In this document: in pieces, positions 1-5,866 of the stretch
Layout of the letters: every line of letters begins with the position of its first letter
Numbering within the stretch: the stretch's first letter is position 1
Source of the DNA: an uncultured Collinsella sp.
GTDB lineage: Bacteria; Actinomycetota; Coriobacteriia; Coriobacteriales; Coriobacteriaceae
Length of the DNA stretch: 11,686 nt
Assembly (NCBI GenBank): GCA_902494945.1
Contig: CABUVF010000056.1
Span: 1-11,686, forward strand
Reading direction: 5' to 3'
Position numbers and translations under genes: made by a program
Notes under the pieces: generated by a model
The model's database searches: none
What the model was told of the DNA's origin: nothing
The model's input: the letters and a program-made list of their open reading frames with translations, nothing else

Positions 1-92
1 ACCATGGCTCCAACGTGGCGGAGCGCCATCTTAGATAGCGCTCCTGCCTTCTTCATCTGCTCGATTTGCGTTGCAGACTTAATCTTGATCAT
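1..92 (-). CDS. map: Methionine aminopeptidase, N-terminal fragment (runs off the window)
   Basis: Only the first 30 codons are present. The translation opens MIKIKSATQIEQMKKAGAL, which matches the usual start of bacterial type I methionine aminopeptidase (an I-K-I-K-S then E-x-M-x-x-A-G pattern). That enzyme is a cytosolic metalloprotease that removes the initiator Met from nascent proteins. The metal ligands lie further downstream and are outside the window. The ATG (92-90) overlaps the adk TGA (91-89) in an ATGA arrangement, which suggests translational coupling. The order secY-adk-map is the common one at the end of spc operons and supports the call. The fragment is short, so the identification rests on the N-terminal motif plus synteny. 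Confidence 0.85.
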   Translation of the reverse strand, partial: MIKIKSATQIEQMKKAGALSKMALRHVGAM

Positions 93-715
93 AGACCGAG
101 AGCCTCTTTGACATCCCCGTACACGGTCTCGCGAGCCTGGTCACCGTTGACCGACTTGAGCAGACCCTGGCCACGATAGTAGTCGACGAGCGGGCTCGTG
201 GACTTCTCGTAGACGTCGAGACGGTTCTTGATAGTCTCGGGCTTGTCGTCGTCGCGCTGATACATCTCGCCGGCGCACTTGGGGCAGGTGGCATCGGCAG
301 CAGTGCCGGTGTAACCGCAGGCGCGACAGGTGCGACGCGAAGACAGACGGTCGATGATGACCTCGGGGGCCACGTCGACCAGAAGGGCGCAATCGATCTC
401 GCGACCCATGGCGGAGAGCTCGGAATCGAGCGTCACAGCCTGGGCGGTGTTGCGCGGGAAGCCGTCGAGGATGAAGCCCTGCTGGGCGTCATCGGCGGCA
501 AGGCGCTCCTTGACAAGGTCGATCACGAGCTGGTCGGGAACGAGCTCGCCAGCGTCCATGTACTTCTTAGCCTGAATACCAAGCTCGGTGCCACCCTTGA
601 CGGCAGCACGCAGCAGGTCGCCCGTAGAAATGTGAGCGACGCCAAACTCGGCGACGAGCTCCTGTGCGACGGTGCCCTTACCGGCACCCGGAGCTCCGAG
701 CAATACGAGGTTCAT
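89..715 (-). CDS. adk: Adenylate kinase, zinc-LID type
   Basis: This is a 208-aa cytosolic nucleotide kinase that interconverts ATP + AMP and 2 ADP. The P-loop GAPGAGKGT is at residues 7-15, the AMP-binding STGD follows at about 30-33, and GFPR is at about 85-88. The LID carries four cysteines (C130, C133, C144, C147) in a CxxC...CxxC layout, as in the structural zinc site of Gram-positive adenylate kinases. The chosen start is ATG at 715: an AGGAGG (728-723) sits 7 nt upstream. A TTG two codons earlier (721) would lie only 1 nt from that site, so it is rejected. The gene begins 18 nt after secY and overlaps map by 4 nt, so it is part of the secY-adk-map block. The length is normal for a long-LID enzyme. 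Confidence 0.98.
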   Translation of the reverse strand: MNLVLLGAPGAGKGTVAQELVAEFGVAHISTGDLLRAAVKGGTELGIQAKKYMDAGELVPDQLVIDLVKERLAADDAQQGFILDGFPRNTAQAVTLDSELSAMGREIDCALLVDVAPEVIIDRLSSRRTCRACGYTGTAADATCPKCAGEMYQRDDDKPETIKNRLDVYEKSTSPLVDYYRGQGLLKSVNGDQARETVYGDVKEALGL

Positions 716-722
716 GAGCAAT

Positions 723-728
723 CCTCCT
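723..728 (-). promoter_or_regulatory. Ribosome binding site deciding the adk start
   Basis: AGGAGG lies 7 nt before the ATG at 715. The in-frame TTG at 721 is only 1 nt from it, so initiation at the ATG is favoured. Confidence 0.8.
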
Positions 729-733
729 CTAGC

Positions 734-2020
734 CTATTTAAAGAATCCATCGTAATCATACATCTTGATCTGGCCTTCGAGCTTATCGACCGTGTCGAGC
801 ACGACGCCGACCATGATGAGGATGGACGTGCCGCCAAATGCCTGGATCAGATGGTTACCCGTAAAGGAGAAGATGATCGAAGGCACGATGGCGATGAGCG
901 CCAAAAAGACAGCGCTGGGAAGCGTGATCTTGTTGAGCGCGTTCTTGATGTAGGCCGCGGTAGCCCTACCCGGACGCACGCCCGGAATAAAGCCGCCCTG
1001 TTTCTTAAGGTTGTCGGCCGTGTCATCGGGGTTGAACACCATGGAGGTGTAGAAGTACGCGAAGAACACGATGAGGACAACGTTAAGCACCCAGTTGAGC
1101 CAACCGGTCGAAAGCGCGGAGGCAACTGCCTGAATCCAGCCGATGCCGGGGAAGAACACGGCAATCTGGGCCGGGAAGTACAGCAGTGCCGAAGCGAAGA
1201 TAATCGGCACGACGCCCGCGGTGTTGACCTTGATGGGCAGGTAGGTGGTCTGGCCACCCATCATGCGACGGCCCACGACGCGCTTGGCGTAGGAGACCGG
1301 GATGCGGCGCTGGCCGCGCTCAAGGAAAACGATCAGCGGGATGACCAGCAGGATGATGGCGCAGATGATCACCATGGTGATGATGCCACCGGCATTGCCC
1401 TCGGTGCTGGAGAAGATAGCCTGCGGCAGACCGGCCATGATGTTCGCAAAGATGATCAGCGACATGCCATTGCCGATACCACGCTGGGTGATGAGCTCAC
1501 CAATCCACATGATCAGCATGGCACCCGCGGTAAGCGTGCCGACGACCATGAGGTCGAAGATAATCTCGGGAGCGCCGGCGCCATTAAAGCTGATGCCGAA
1601 GCTCTTAAAGAGGAAGAGGTAACCCACGGAGTTGAGGATTGCCAGAGCCAGGGTGAGGTAACGCGAATACTGCGTAATCTTGGTCTGACCGACCTCGCCC
1701 TCGCGGGCAAGCTCGTGCAGGGAAGGCACGACGGCCTGGAGCATCTGGAGGATGATCGAGCTGGTGATGTAAGGCATGATGCCCAGCGAAAACACCGACA
1801 CATAGCTCAACGCGCCGCCAGAGAAAAGATTCAGGAGGGCCATAGCACCTGCGGCGACCGAATTGTTATCGGTCGAGAAAAGGCCCAGCATCCCCTGGAA
1901 GGGAATGCCGGGCACAGGAACGTGCGCACCAATGCGGTACACGACGAGCATAGCTATGGTAAAAAGAATCTTTTCGCGCAGTTCTTTGATGCGGAAAGCA
2001 TTCTTAAGACCATTTAGCAC
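734..2020 (-). CDS. secY: Preprotein translocase channel subunit SecY
   Basis: This is a 428-aa polytopic membrane protein, the pore of the SecYEG translocon that exports and inserts proteins. Family hallmarks are the first membrane segment and PVPGI loop (about 18-39), the plug-region stretch around 50-75, ELITQRGIGNG at about 175-185, RRIPVSYAKR (238-247) in a cytosolic loop, and GGFIPGVRPG (342-351) near the ribosome/SecA-binding loop. About ten hydrophobic segments are visible and the length is typical. The start is GTG at 2020. It overlaps the end of rplO by 7 nt and lies downstream of a GGAAAGG inside rplO. Nearby internal ATG triplets are out of frame. The position between rplO and adk is the standard spc layout. 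The product is essential. Confidence 0.98.
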   Translation of the reverse strand: MLNGLKNAFRIKELREKILFTIAMLVVYRIGAHVPVPGIPFQGMLGLFSTDNNSVAAGAMALLNLFSGGALSYVSVFSLGIMPYITSSIILQMLQAVVPSLHELAREGEVGQTKITQYSRYLTLALAILNSVGYLFLFKSFGISFNGAGAPEIIFDLMVVGTLTAGAMLIMWIGELITQRGIGNGMSLIIFANIMAGLPQAIFSSTEGNAGGIITMVIICAIILLVIPLIVFLERGQRRIPVSYAKRVVGRRMMGGQTTYLPIKVNTAGVVPIIFASALLYFPAQIAVFFPGIGWIQAVASALSTGWLNWVLNVVLIVFFAYFYTSMVFNPDDTADNLKKQGGFIPGVRPGRATAAYIKNALNKITLPSAVFLALIAIVPSIIFSFTGNHLIQAFGGTSILIMVGVVLDTVDKLEGQIKMYDYDGFFK

Positions 2021-2463
2021 GGCAGCTCGACCTTTCCGCCGGCGGCCTCGATCTTGGCCTGCGCAGAAGCGCTGACCTTGTCGACCTTGACCGTGAACTT
2101 CTTGGTGAGCTCACCATTGCCGAGCACCTTGACGGGCTCGAACTCGCTCTTGGTGATACGAGCGGCCTTAAGAGCGGCACCGTCGATCACGGCGCCGTCC
2201 TCGAACTTACGCTCGAGACGCTCAACGTTAACAGCGGTGTACTCGATACGACGGGGGTTGCGGAAGCCCGGAAGCTTGGGCAGGCGCATAGCCAGCGGAG
2301 TCTGGCCACCCTCGAAGCCGGCACCCTTGGTGCCGCCAGAGCGGGAACCCTGGCCCTTCTGGCCGCGGCCAGAAGTGGTGCCGTGACCCGAAGAATTGCC
2401 ACGGCCGACGCGCTTGCGGTTCTTGGTGGAACCGGGCGCGGGAGTAAGATCGTGAAGCTGCAT
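2014..2463 (-). CDS. rplO: 50S ribosomal protein L15
   Basis: This 149-aa basic protein of the large ribosomal subunit binds 23S rRNA late in assembly. The N-terminal half is the expected Gly/Arg/Lys-rich extended tail (RVGRGNSSGHGTTSGRGQKG, about residues 18-37). It is followed by the family's GGQTPLAMRLPKLPGF stretch, and the C-terminal globular domain ends with VELPC. A GAGGAG lies 6 nt before the ATG. There are only 3 nt between the rpmD stop and this start, and the 3' end overlaps secY by 7 nt, so rpmD, rplO and secY are probably co-translated from one mRNA. The length agrees with the family. Confidence 0.98.
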   Translation of the reverse strand: MQLHDLTPAPGSTKNRKRVGRGNSSGHGTTSGRGQKGQGSRSGGTKGAGFEGGQTPLAMRLPKLPGFRNPRRIEYTAVNVERLERKFEDGAVIDGAALKAARITKSEFEPVKVLGNGELTKKFTVKVDKVSASAQAKIEAAGGKVELPC

Positions 2464-2466
2464 TTG

Positions 2467-2649
2467 CTACTCCTCTACAATCTCGACAAGGTGCTTGACC
2501 TTGAAGATCATGCCGCGGACGGACTCGTTGTCAGCAATCTCGCGAACCTCGCGGATCCTGTGGAGACCGAGGGCACGGACAGTACGGACCTGGTCCTGCT
2601 TGCAACCGTTGGTGCTGCGGACCTGCTTGATCTTGATGGTGTCAGCCAT
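2467..2649 (-). CDS. rpmD: 50S ribosomal protein L30
   Basis: This is a 60-aa protein, the usual size for bacterial L30. The IKIKQVRSTNGCKQDQVRTV start and the ALGLHRIREVREIADNES segment with a following basic stretch are characteristic of the family (the short K-V-x-x-I/V-x-S opening and the LGL-x-(K/R)-x-x-x motif). The ATG follows the rpsE stop by 2 nt. The ribosome binding site AAGGAG lies in the rpsE tail 8 nt upstream. The gene sits between rpsE and rplO as in most spc operons. Confidence 0.97.
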   Translation of the reverse strand: MADTIKIKQVRSTNGCKQDQVRTVRALGLHRIREVREIADNESVRGMIFKVKHLVEIVEE

Positions 2650-2651
2650 GC

Positions 2652-3176
2652 TTAGTTCTCCTTACCGACGAACATCTCGGAGACCGTCAGGCCACGGCGA
2701 GCCGCGACGTCCTCAGGGCTGGAGAGCTCCTTGAGGCCCTCGACGGCAGCCTTGATGATGTTGAGGCCGTTGTCGGTACCGAGGGACTTGGACAGGACGT
2801 TCTTGATGCCAGCAAGCTCAAAGAGGGGACGCACAGCGCCGCCGGCGATAACGCCGGTACCCTCGACAGCGGGCTTGATGATGATGCGGCCGGCACCAAA
2901 GTGACCGAGAACCTCGTGCGGAATGGTGCCCTCTTCGGTCACCGGCACGTGGAACATGTTCTTCTTGGCATCGAGAGACGCCTTGGAGATGGCCATGGGC
3001 ACCTCAGCGGACTTGCCCATGCCAACGCCAACGTTGCCCTTGCCGTCGCCAACGACGACGAGAGCGACGAGGCTCATGCGACGGCCGCCCTTGACGGTCT
3101 TCGACACGCGGTTGATGTAAACGACGCGCTCCTCGAACTCGGAGGCCTCGCGCTGCTGCTTCTGATTACGAGCCAT
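2652..3176 (-). CDS. rpsE: 30S ribosomal protein S5
   Basis: This 174-aa small-subunit protein lies near the decoding centre and mRNA entry, where it contributes to translational accuracy. The S5 N-terminal dsRNA-binding-like domain is clear: the family signature runs from about residue 30, with GGRRMSLVALVVVGDGKG followed by VGVGMGKSAEVP. The C-terminal domain has GAGRIIIKPAVEGTGVIAGG. AGGAGG lies 10 nt before the ATG. The length is normal. The gene follows rplR by 14 nt and precedes rpmD by 2 nt, in conserved order. Confidence 0.98.
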   Translation of the reverse strand: MARNQKQQREASEFEERVVYINRVSKTVKGGRRMSLVALVVVGDGKGNVGVGMGKSAEVPMAISKASLDAKKNMFHVPVTEEGTIPHEVLGHFGAGRIIIKPAVEGTGVIAGGAVRPLFELAGIKNVLSKSLGTDNGLNIIKAAVEGLKELSSPEDVAARRGLTVSEMFVGKEN

Positions 3177-3190
3177 GTGCTACATACCTC

Positions 3191-3559
3191 CTAGAACTCG
3201 AGACCGGCGGCACGAGCACCGTCGGCGAGGGCCTTGACGCGGCCATGGTAGATACGGCCACCACGATCGAAAGCGACCTTGGTGATGCCGGCCTCGATGG
3301 CACGCTTGCCAACGAGCTGACCGACCTTCTCCGCAGCCTCCTTGTTCGAGGTGTGGGTGCCCTTGAACTCGGCCTCGAGGGTCGAGGCAGAGACGAGCGT
3401 CAGGCTGGAGCCCTTGCTGTCGTCGATGATCTGGGCATAGATGTTGGCGTTGGTACGGGTCACGCGAAGACGCGGACGCTCGGCGGTACCCGAGACCTTG
3501 CCGCGAACACGACGCTGACGACGCTTGAGGCCTTCCAGCTTCGCCTTATGCTTGTTCAT
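3191..3559 (-). CDS. rplR: 50S ribosomal protein L18
   Basis: This 122-aa large-subunit protein binds 5S rRNA together with L5, which is encoded in the same operon. The Lys/Arg-rich N terminus (KHKAKLEGLKRRQRRVRGKV) is the RNA-binding tail. The conserved stretches ERPRLRVTRTNANIYAQIIDD and the C-terminal FDRGGRIYHGRVKALADGAR are typical of bacterial L18. AGGAG lies 7 nt before the ATG. A 75-nt gap holding an 8-bp hairpin separates it from rplF, which is longer than most gaps in this operon. Confidence 0.98.
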   Translation of the reverse strand: MNKHKAKLEGLKRRQRRVRGKVSGTAERPRLRVTRTNANIYAQIIDDSKGSSLTLVSASTLEAEFKGTHTSNKEAAEKVGQLVGKRAIEAGITKVAFDRGGRIYHGRVKALADGARAAGLEF

Positions 3560-3587
3560 ACGTAAACTCCTAAAAAGGTTGATCTTG

Positions 3588-3609
3588 CCAGCACCTAACG
3601 GGGTGCTGG
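3588..3609 (-). other. Intercistronic hairpin between rplF and rplR
   Basis: On the mRNA strand CCAGCACC and GGTGCTGG form a perfect 8-bp stem with a 6-nt loop in the 75-nt rplF-rplR gap. A TTTTT run lies 11 nt beyond the stem, too far for a standard intrinsic terminator. It could be an attenuator, an RNA-processing site or an mRNA-stability element. The pairing is seen directly; the function is unknown. Confidence 0.5.
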
Positions 3610-3634
3610 TCTTATGCGAGTGAGTCGGTTACGA

Positions 3635-4171
3635 CTACTTGGCGGCCTTACCCAGCTTGCGGCGGATGTGCTCGCCAACATAGTGGATACCCTTGCCCTT
3701 GTAAGGCTCGGGAGGACGATGGCCGCGAATCTCAGCGGCGATCTGGCCGACCTGCTGCTTGTTGATACCCTTGACGTTCACGTGGGTGTTGTCGGGAACC
3801 TCGAAGGTGATGCCCTCGGGAGCCTCGACGATCACGGGGTGCGAGAAGCCCAGGGAGAACTCGAGGTTCTTGCCCTTCTGCTGCACGCGGTAACCGACGC
3901 CGGCGAGCTCGAGCTTCTTCTCGAAGCCCTCGGAAACGCCAACAACCATGTTGTGGATGAGGGCGCGGGTGAGGCCGTGGCGGGCACGGGTCTCACGCTC
4001 GTCGTCGGGACGGGAAACGGTGAGGACGTTGTCCTCGACGTTGATAGCGAGCTTCTCATAGACATCGAGCTCGAGCTGGCCCTTGGGGCCCTTGACGACA
4101 ACGTTGTTGCCGTTGACTGCCACTTCGACTCCGGCGGGAATCTGGACAGGCTTATTACCGATACGAGACAC
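3635..4171 (-). CDS. rplF: 50S ribosomal protein L6
   Basis: This 178-aa protein sits near the factor-binding site at the base of the L7/L12 stalk. It shows the expected two-domain L6 fold: the N-terminal MSRIGNKPVQIPAGVEV opening, a mid-region GLTRALIHNMVVGVSEGFEK, and the C-terminal rRNA-binding motif PEPYKGKGIHYVGEHIRRK. The start is GTG (4171) with AAAGGAG about 6 nt upstream. There is no better ATG in frame. It follows rpsH by a 33-nt gap. Length and order are typical of an spc operon. Confidence 0.98.
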   Translation of the reverse strand: MSRIGNKPVQIPAGVEVAVNGNNVVVKGPKGQLELDVYEKLAINVEDNVLTVSRPDDERETRARHGLTRALIHNMVVGVSEGFEKKLELAGVGYRVQQKGKNLEFSLGFSHPVIVEAPEGITFEVPDNTHVNVKGINKQQVGQIAAEIRGHRPPEPYKGKGIHYVGEHIRRKLGKAAK

Positions 4172-4204
4172 GGTGATCTCCTTTCCTTCTACCTACCGAC
4201 CGAA

Positions 4205-4603
4205 TTACCAGACGTAAGCGATGATCTCGCCGCCGACGTTGTGCTTGCGAGCATCGCGGTCGGTCATAACGCCATGGCTGGTGGAAATAATGGCGGTACC
4301 AAGGCCACCGCGGACGCGGGGCATGTCGGCAACGCCGGTGTACTTACGCAGGCCCGGCTTGGAAATGCGGCGGATGCCGTTGATGACCTTAGCCTTCTTG
4401 GGACCATACTTAAGCGTGATGTGCAGAGTCTTCTGGGGAACGGTGTCCTCGACATCGTAGCCCTCGATGTAGCCCTCCTCGTGCAGAACACGAGCGATCT
4501 CGACGAGCTTCTTGCTGCTCGGCATGGAGACCGTGGCCTTGTTCACAGAGTTAGCGTTACGGATGCGCGTAAGCATATCTGCGATCGGGTCTGTAAGGTT
4601 CAT
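4205..4603 (-). CDS. rpsH: 30S ribosomal protein S8
   Basis: This 132-aa protein binds the central domain of 16S rRNA. In E. coli it is also the translational repressor of the spc operon. The opening MNLTDPIADMLTRIRNANSV and the C-terminal STSHGVMTDRDARKHNVGGE are diagnostic. AAGGAG lies upstream of the ATG at normal spacing. The 119-nt gap between rpsN and rpsH is the longest between two ribosomal genes here and contains two hairpins. Whether S8 autoregulation exists in this organism cannot be read from the sequence. Confidence 0.98.
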   Translation of the reverse strand: MNLTDPIADMLTRIRNANSVNKATVSMPSSKKLVEIARVLHEEGYIEGYDVEDTVPQKTLHITLKYGPKKAKVINGIRRISKPGLRKYTGVADMPRVRGGLGTAIISTSHGVMTDRDARKHNVGGEIIAYVW

Positions 4604-4644
4604 ACAGATTCTCCTTCGTTCTTGATGAACACGTGCTCTTGGTT

Positions 4645-4667
4645 CTTCGCCGCCCTTAACGGCAAAG
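4645..4667 (-). other. Hairpin in the rpsN-rpsH gap
   Basis: On the mRNA strand CTTTGCCG pairs with CGGCGAAG (8 bp, one G-U) around a 7-nt loop, in the untranslated 119-nt stretch before rpsH. No U-tract follows closely, so a terminator is unlikely. It may affect translation or processing. Confidence 0.4.
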
Positions 4668-4710
4668 CCTAACTAGCGCGTTTTCCCTGTTCCAAACGGA
4701 TGCTTGAAAC

Positions 4711-4730
4711 GCTGGTAGTGACTTACCAGC
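4711..4730 (-). other. Hairpin spanning the rpsN stop codon
   Basis: GCTGGTA and TACCAGC form a perfect 7-bp stem with a 6-nt loop. One arm contains the last rpsN codons and part of the TAA (4725-4723). No T-run follows. The structure is seen in the sequence; a role in 3'-end processing or coupling control is a guess. Confidence 0.4.
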
Positions 4731-4908
4731 TGGCCTTCTTAACGCCGGGAAGCTCGCCCTTGAGTGCAAGCTCGCGGAAGCAGACACGGCACAGGCCGAA
4801 CTTGCGGTACACAGAGTGCGGACGGCCGCAGCGCTGGCAGCGCGTGTACTCACGAGTAGAGAACTTCTGCTTGCGATTGCACTTGACGATCATCGATGTC
4901 TTAGCCAC
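4723..4908 (-). CDS. rpsN: 30S ribosomal protein S14, short zinc-binding type (type Z)
   Basis: This 61-aa protein is the short, zinc-binding S14 form that occurs in the spc operon of many Gram-positives. Four cysteines (C24, C27, C40, C43) form a CxxC...CxxC zinc knuckle. The sequence GRPHSVYRKFGLCRVCFREL is the family signature, and the protein ends KKASW. The start is GTG at 4908 with AGGAGG 6 nt upstream. It lies between rplE and rpsH in the conserved order. Cells that also carry a zinc-independent long S14 usually encode it elsewhere; none is seen here. Confidence 0.98.
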   Translation of the reverse strand: MAKTSMIVKCNRKQKFSTREYTRCQRCGRPHSVYRKFGLCRVCFRELALKGELPGVKKASW

Positions 4909-4937
4909 TTATATCCTCCTCACATAGAGTATTGTTC

Positions 4938-4979
4938 GCCCCAAGTGCCGCCCCCTTGTGGGAACGGCACTATCGGGGC
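4938..4979 (-). other. Strong intercistronic stem-loop between rplE and rpsN
   Basis: GCCCC...GGGGC (outer 5 bp) and AGTGCCG...CGGCACT (inner 7 bp), plus CCC/GGG near the loop, give a long interrupted GC-rich stem of about 42 nt. It starts 8 nt after the rplE stop. No U-tract follows it on the mRNA strand. A partial terminator, processing site or stabiliser are all possible. Confidence 0.5.
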
Positions 4980-4987
4980 AGGTGAAC

Positions 4988-5545
4988 CTATTTCTTGAAC
5001 GGGAAACCGAAGGCATCCAGAAGGGCCTTGGCCTCCTCATCGGTGTTGGCGGTGGTCACGAAAGTGATGTCCATACCACGCTGGTGATCGACGGAATCGA
5101 AGTCGATCTCGGGGAAGATGAGCTGCTCGGTAACGCCCATGGAGAAGTTACCACGGCCGTCGAAGCTCTTGGCGGAGATGCCGCGGAAGTCGCGGATACG
5201 GGGGATCGCGACGGAGGTCAGACGATCGAAGAACTCCCACATACGGTCGCCACGCAGGGTAACCTTGCAGCCGATCGGCATACCAGCGCGCAGGCGGAAG
5301 GTAGCGATGGACTTGCGGGCACGGGTGATCATCGGCTGCTGGCCGGTGATGGCGCGCAGGTCGCGCACGGCACCGTCGATGGCCTTGGAATCGGTAGCGG
5401 CCTCGCCGACACCCATGTTCACGACGATCTTCTCAAACTTGGGGATCATCATGACGTTCTCGTACTGGAACTTGTCCTGAAGCTGCTGCTTGACCTCGTT
5501 GTTGTACTTGGTCTTCAGACGCGGCACATACTTCTCTTCTGCCAT
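4988..5545 (-). CDS. rplE: 50S ribosomal protein L5
   Basis: This 185-aa protein binds 5S rRNA with L18 and contacts the P-site tRNA. Clear family stretches are the start KYVPRLKTKYNNEV, the middle KIVVNMGVGEA and QQPMITRARKSIATFRLR, and the C-terminal GVTEQLIFPEIDFDSV with RGMDITFVTTANTDEEA. AAGGAGTG lies upstream of the ATG at good spacing. It is the first ribosomal gene of the block here. In most bacteria rplN and rplX precede it directly, but in this window it follows a roughly 130-nt leader and a promoter-like sequence, with a permease gene beyond. The coding sequence itself is complete and normal. Confidence 0.98.
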   Translation of the reverse strand: MAEEKYVPRLKTKYNNEVKQQLQDKFQYENVMMIPKFEKIVVNMGVGEAATDSKAIDGAVRDLRAITGQQPMITRARKSIATFRLRAGMPIGCKVTLRGDRMWEFFDRLTSVAIPRIRDFRGISAKSFDGRGNFSMGVTEQLIFPEIDFDSVDHQRGMDITFVTTANTDEEAKALLDAFGFPFKK

Positions 5546-5786
5546 TGTTCACTCCTTCTTGGGGTTTTAAGCACGGGGCGTGGCCACGGTGGGTTGTCCT
5601 CGTGCCTCCTGACTGCATCCGCGCCGCTCATGGCATTTTGCGGTTTGGACTCGACGCAGCAGGAGCCGACAAAACAATCGGTACTATACGCGCATTGAGG
5701 GCGTATTTCCAGAAAAACCTCGTCTGCCTGCACAACTCCACAACTCCCCCGCACAAACTGATCCGCAGGGGACGGAGGAAAACAGC
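5546..5786 (-). promoter_or_regulatory. Leader and promoter region of the rplE operon
   Basis: This gene-free stretch contains a credible sigma-70 promoter on the minus strand: TGGAAA (5711-5706, 4 of 6 to consensus), a 17-nt spacer and TATAGT (5688-5683, 5 of 6). Transcription would start near 5676, giving a leader of about 130 nt before the rplE ATG. The leader can form an imperfect stem, with GCACGAGG pairing with CCCCGTGC (one mismatch) around a CGTGGCCACG palindrome (5579-5588). I find no rplX, rplN or rpsQ coding sequence or recognisable remnant in it. The promoter is inferred from pattern only. Confidence 0.5.
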
Positions 5787-5853
5787 AGTTGCGGTGAAAT
5801 AGGGGCTGTTTGACAGCTTAGCTAGCTTAAACAGTCCGTATTTCACCGCAACT
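5787..5853. repeat. 67-nt intergenic palindrome, copy A (3' of the permease)
   Basis: The outer arms AGTTGCGGTGAAATA (5787-5801) and their exact complement (5839-5853) give a 15-bp stem. It is extended by GGGCTGTTT/AAACAGTCC (5803-5811 with 5829-5837, one G-T pair) around a 17-nt loop. It begins 13 nt past the permease stop codon. Copy B (7298-7364) has identical outer arms and total length but different inner arms. The sequence aacagc lies outside the left arm in both copies, and atgggg lies outside the right arm. On the permease mRNA strand the stem is followed by CTGCTGTTTTCC, a weak T-run. It is a likely terminator-like or REP/MITE-like repeat. Confidence 0.75.
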
Positions 5854-5866
5854 CATATATGGGGCG

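Noticed and set aside
632..2017. A 461-codon open frame on the plus strand opposite secY
   Set aside because: It lies wholly antisense to a clear secY, its composition is rich in Asp, His, Arg and Gly as expected for a GC-rich shadow frame, and it has no recognisable domain.
3614..4672. A 352-codon open frame on the plus strand opposite rplF and rpsH
   Set aside because: It spans two unmistakable ribosomal protein genes and their gaps on the other strand, with low-complexity Leu/Asp/Ala/Gly/Val content typical of an antisense shadow.
5515..5754. A short minus-strand frame covering the rplE leader and the start of rplE in another frame, considered as a relic of rplX
   Set aside because: Its translation shows no KOW-type or L24 features, it overlaps rplE out of frame, and it contains the promoter-like elements. 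It is better read as untranslated leader.
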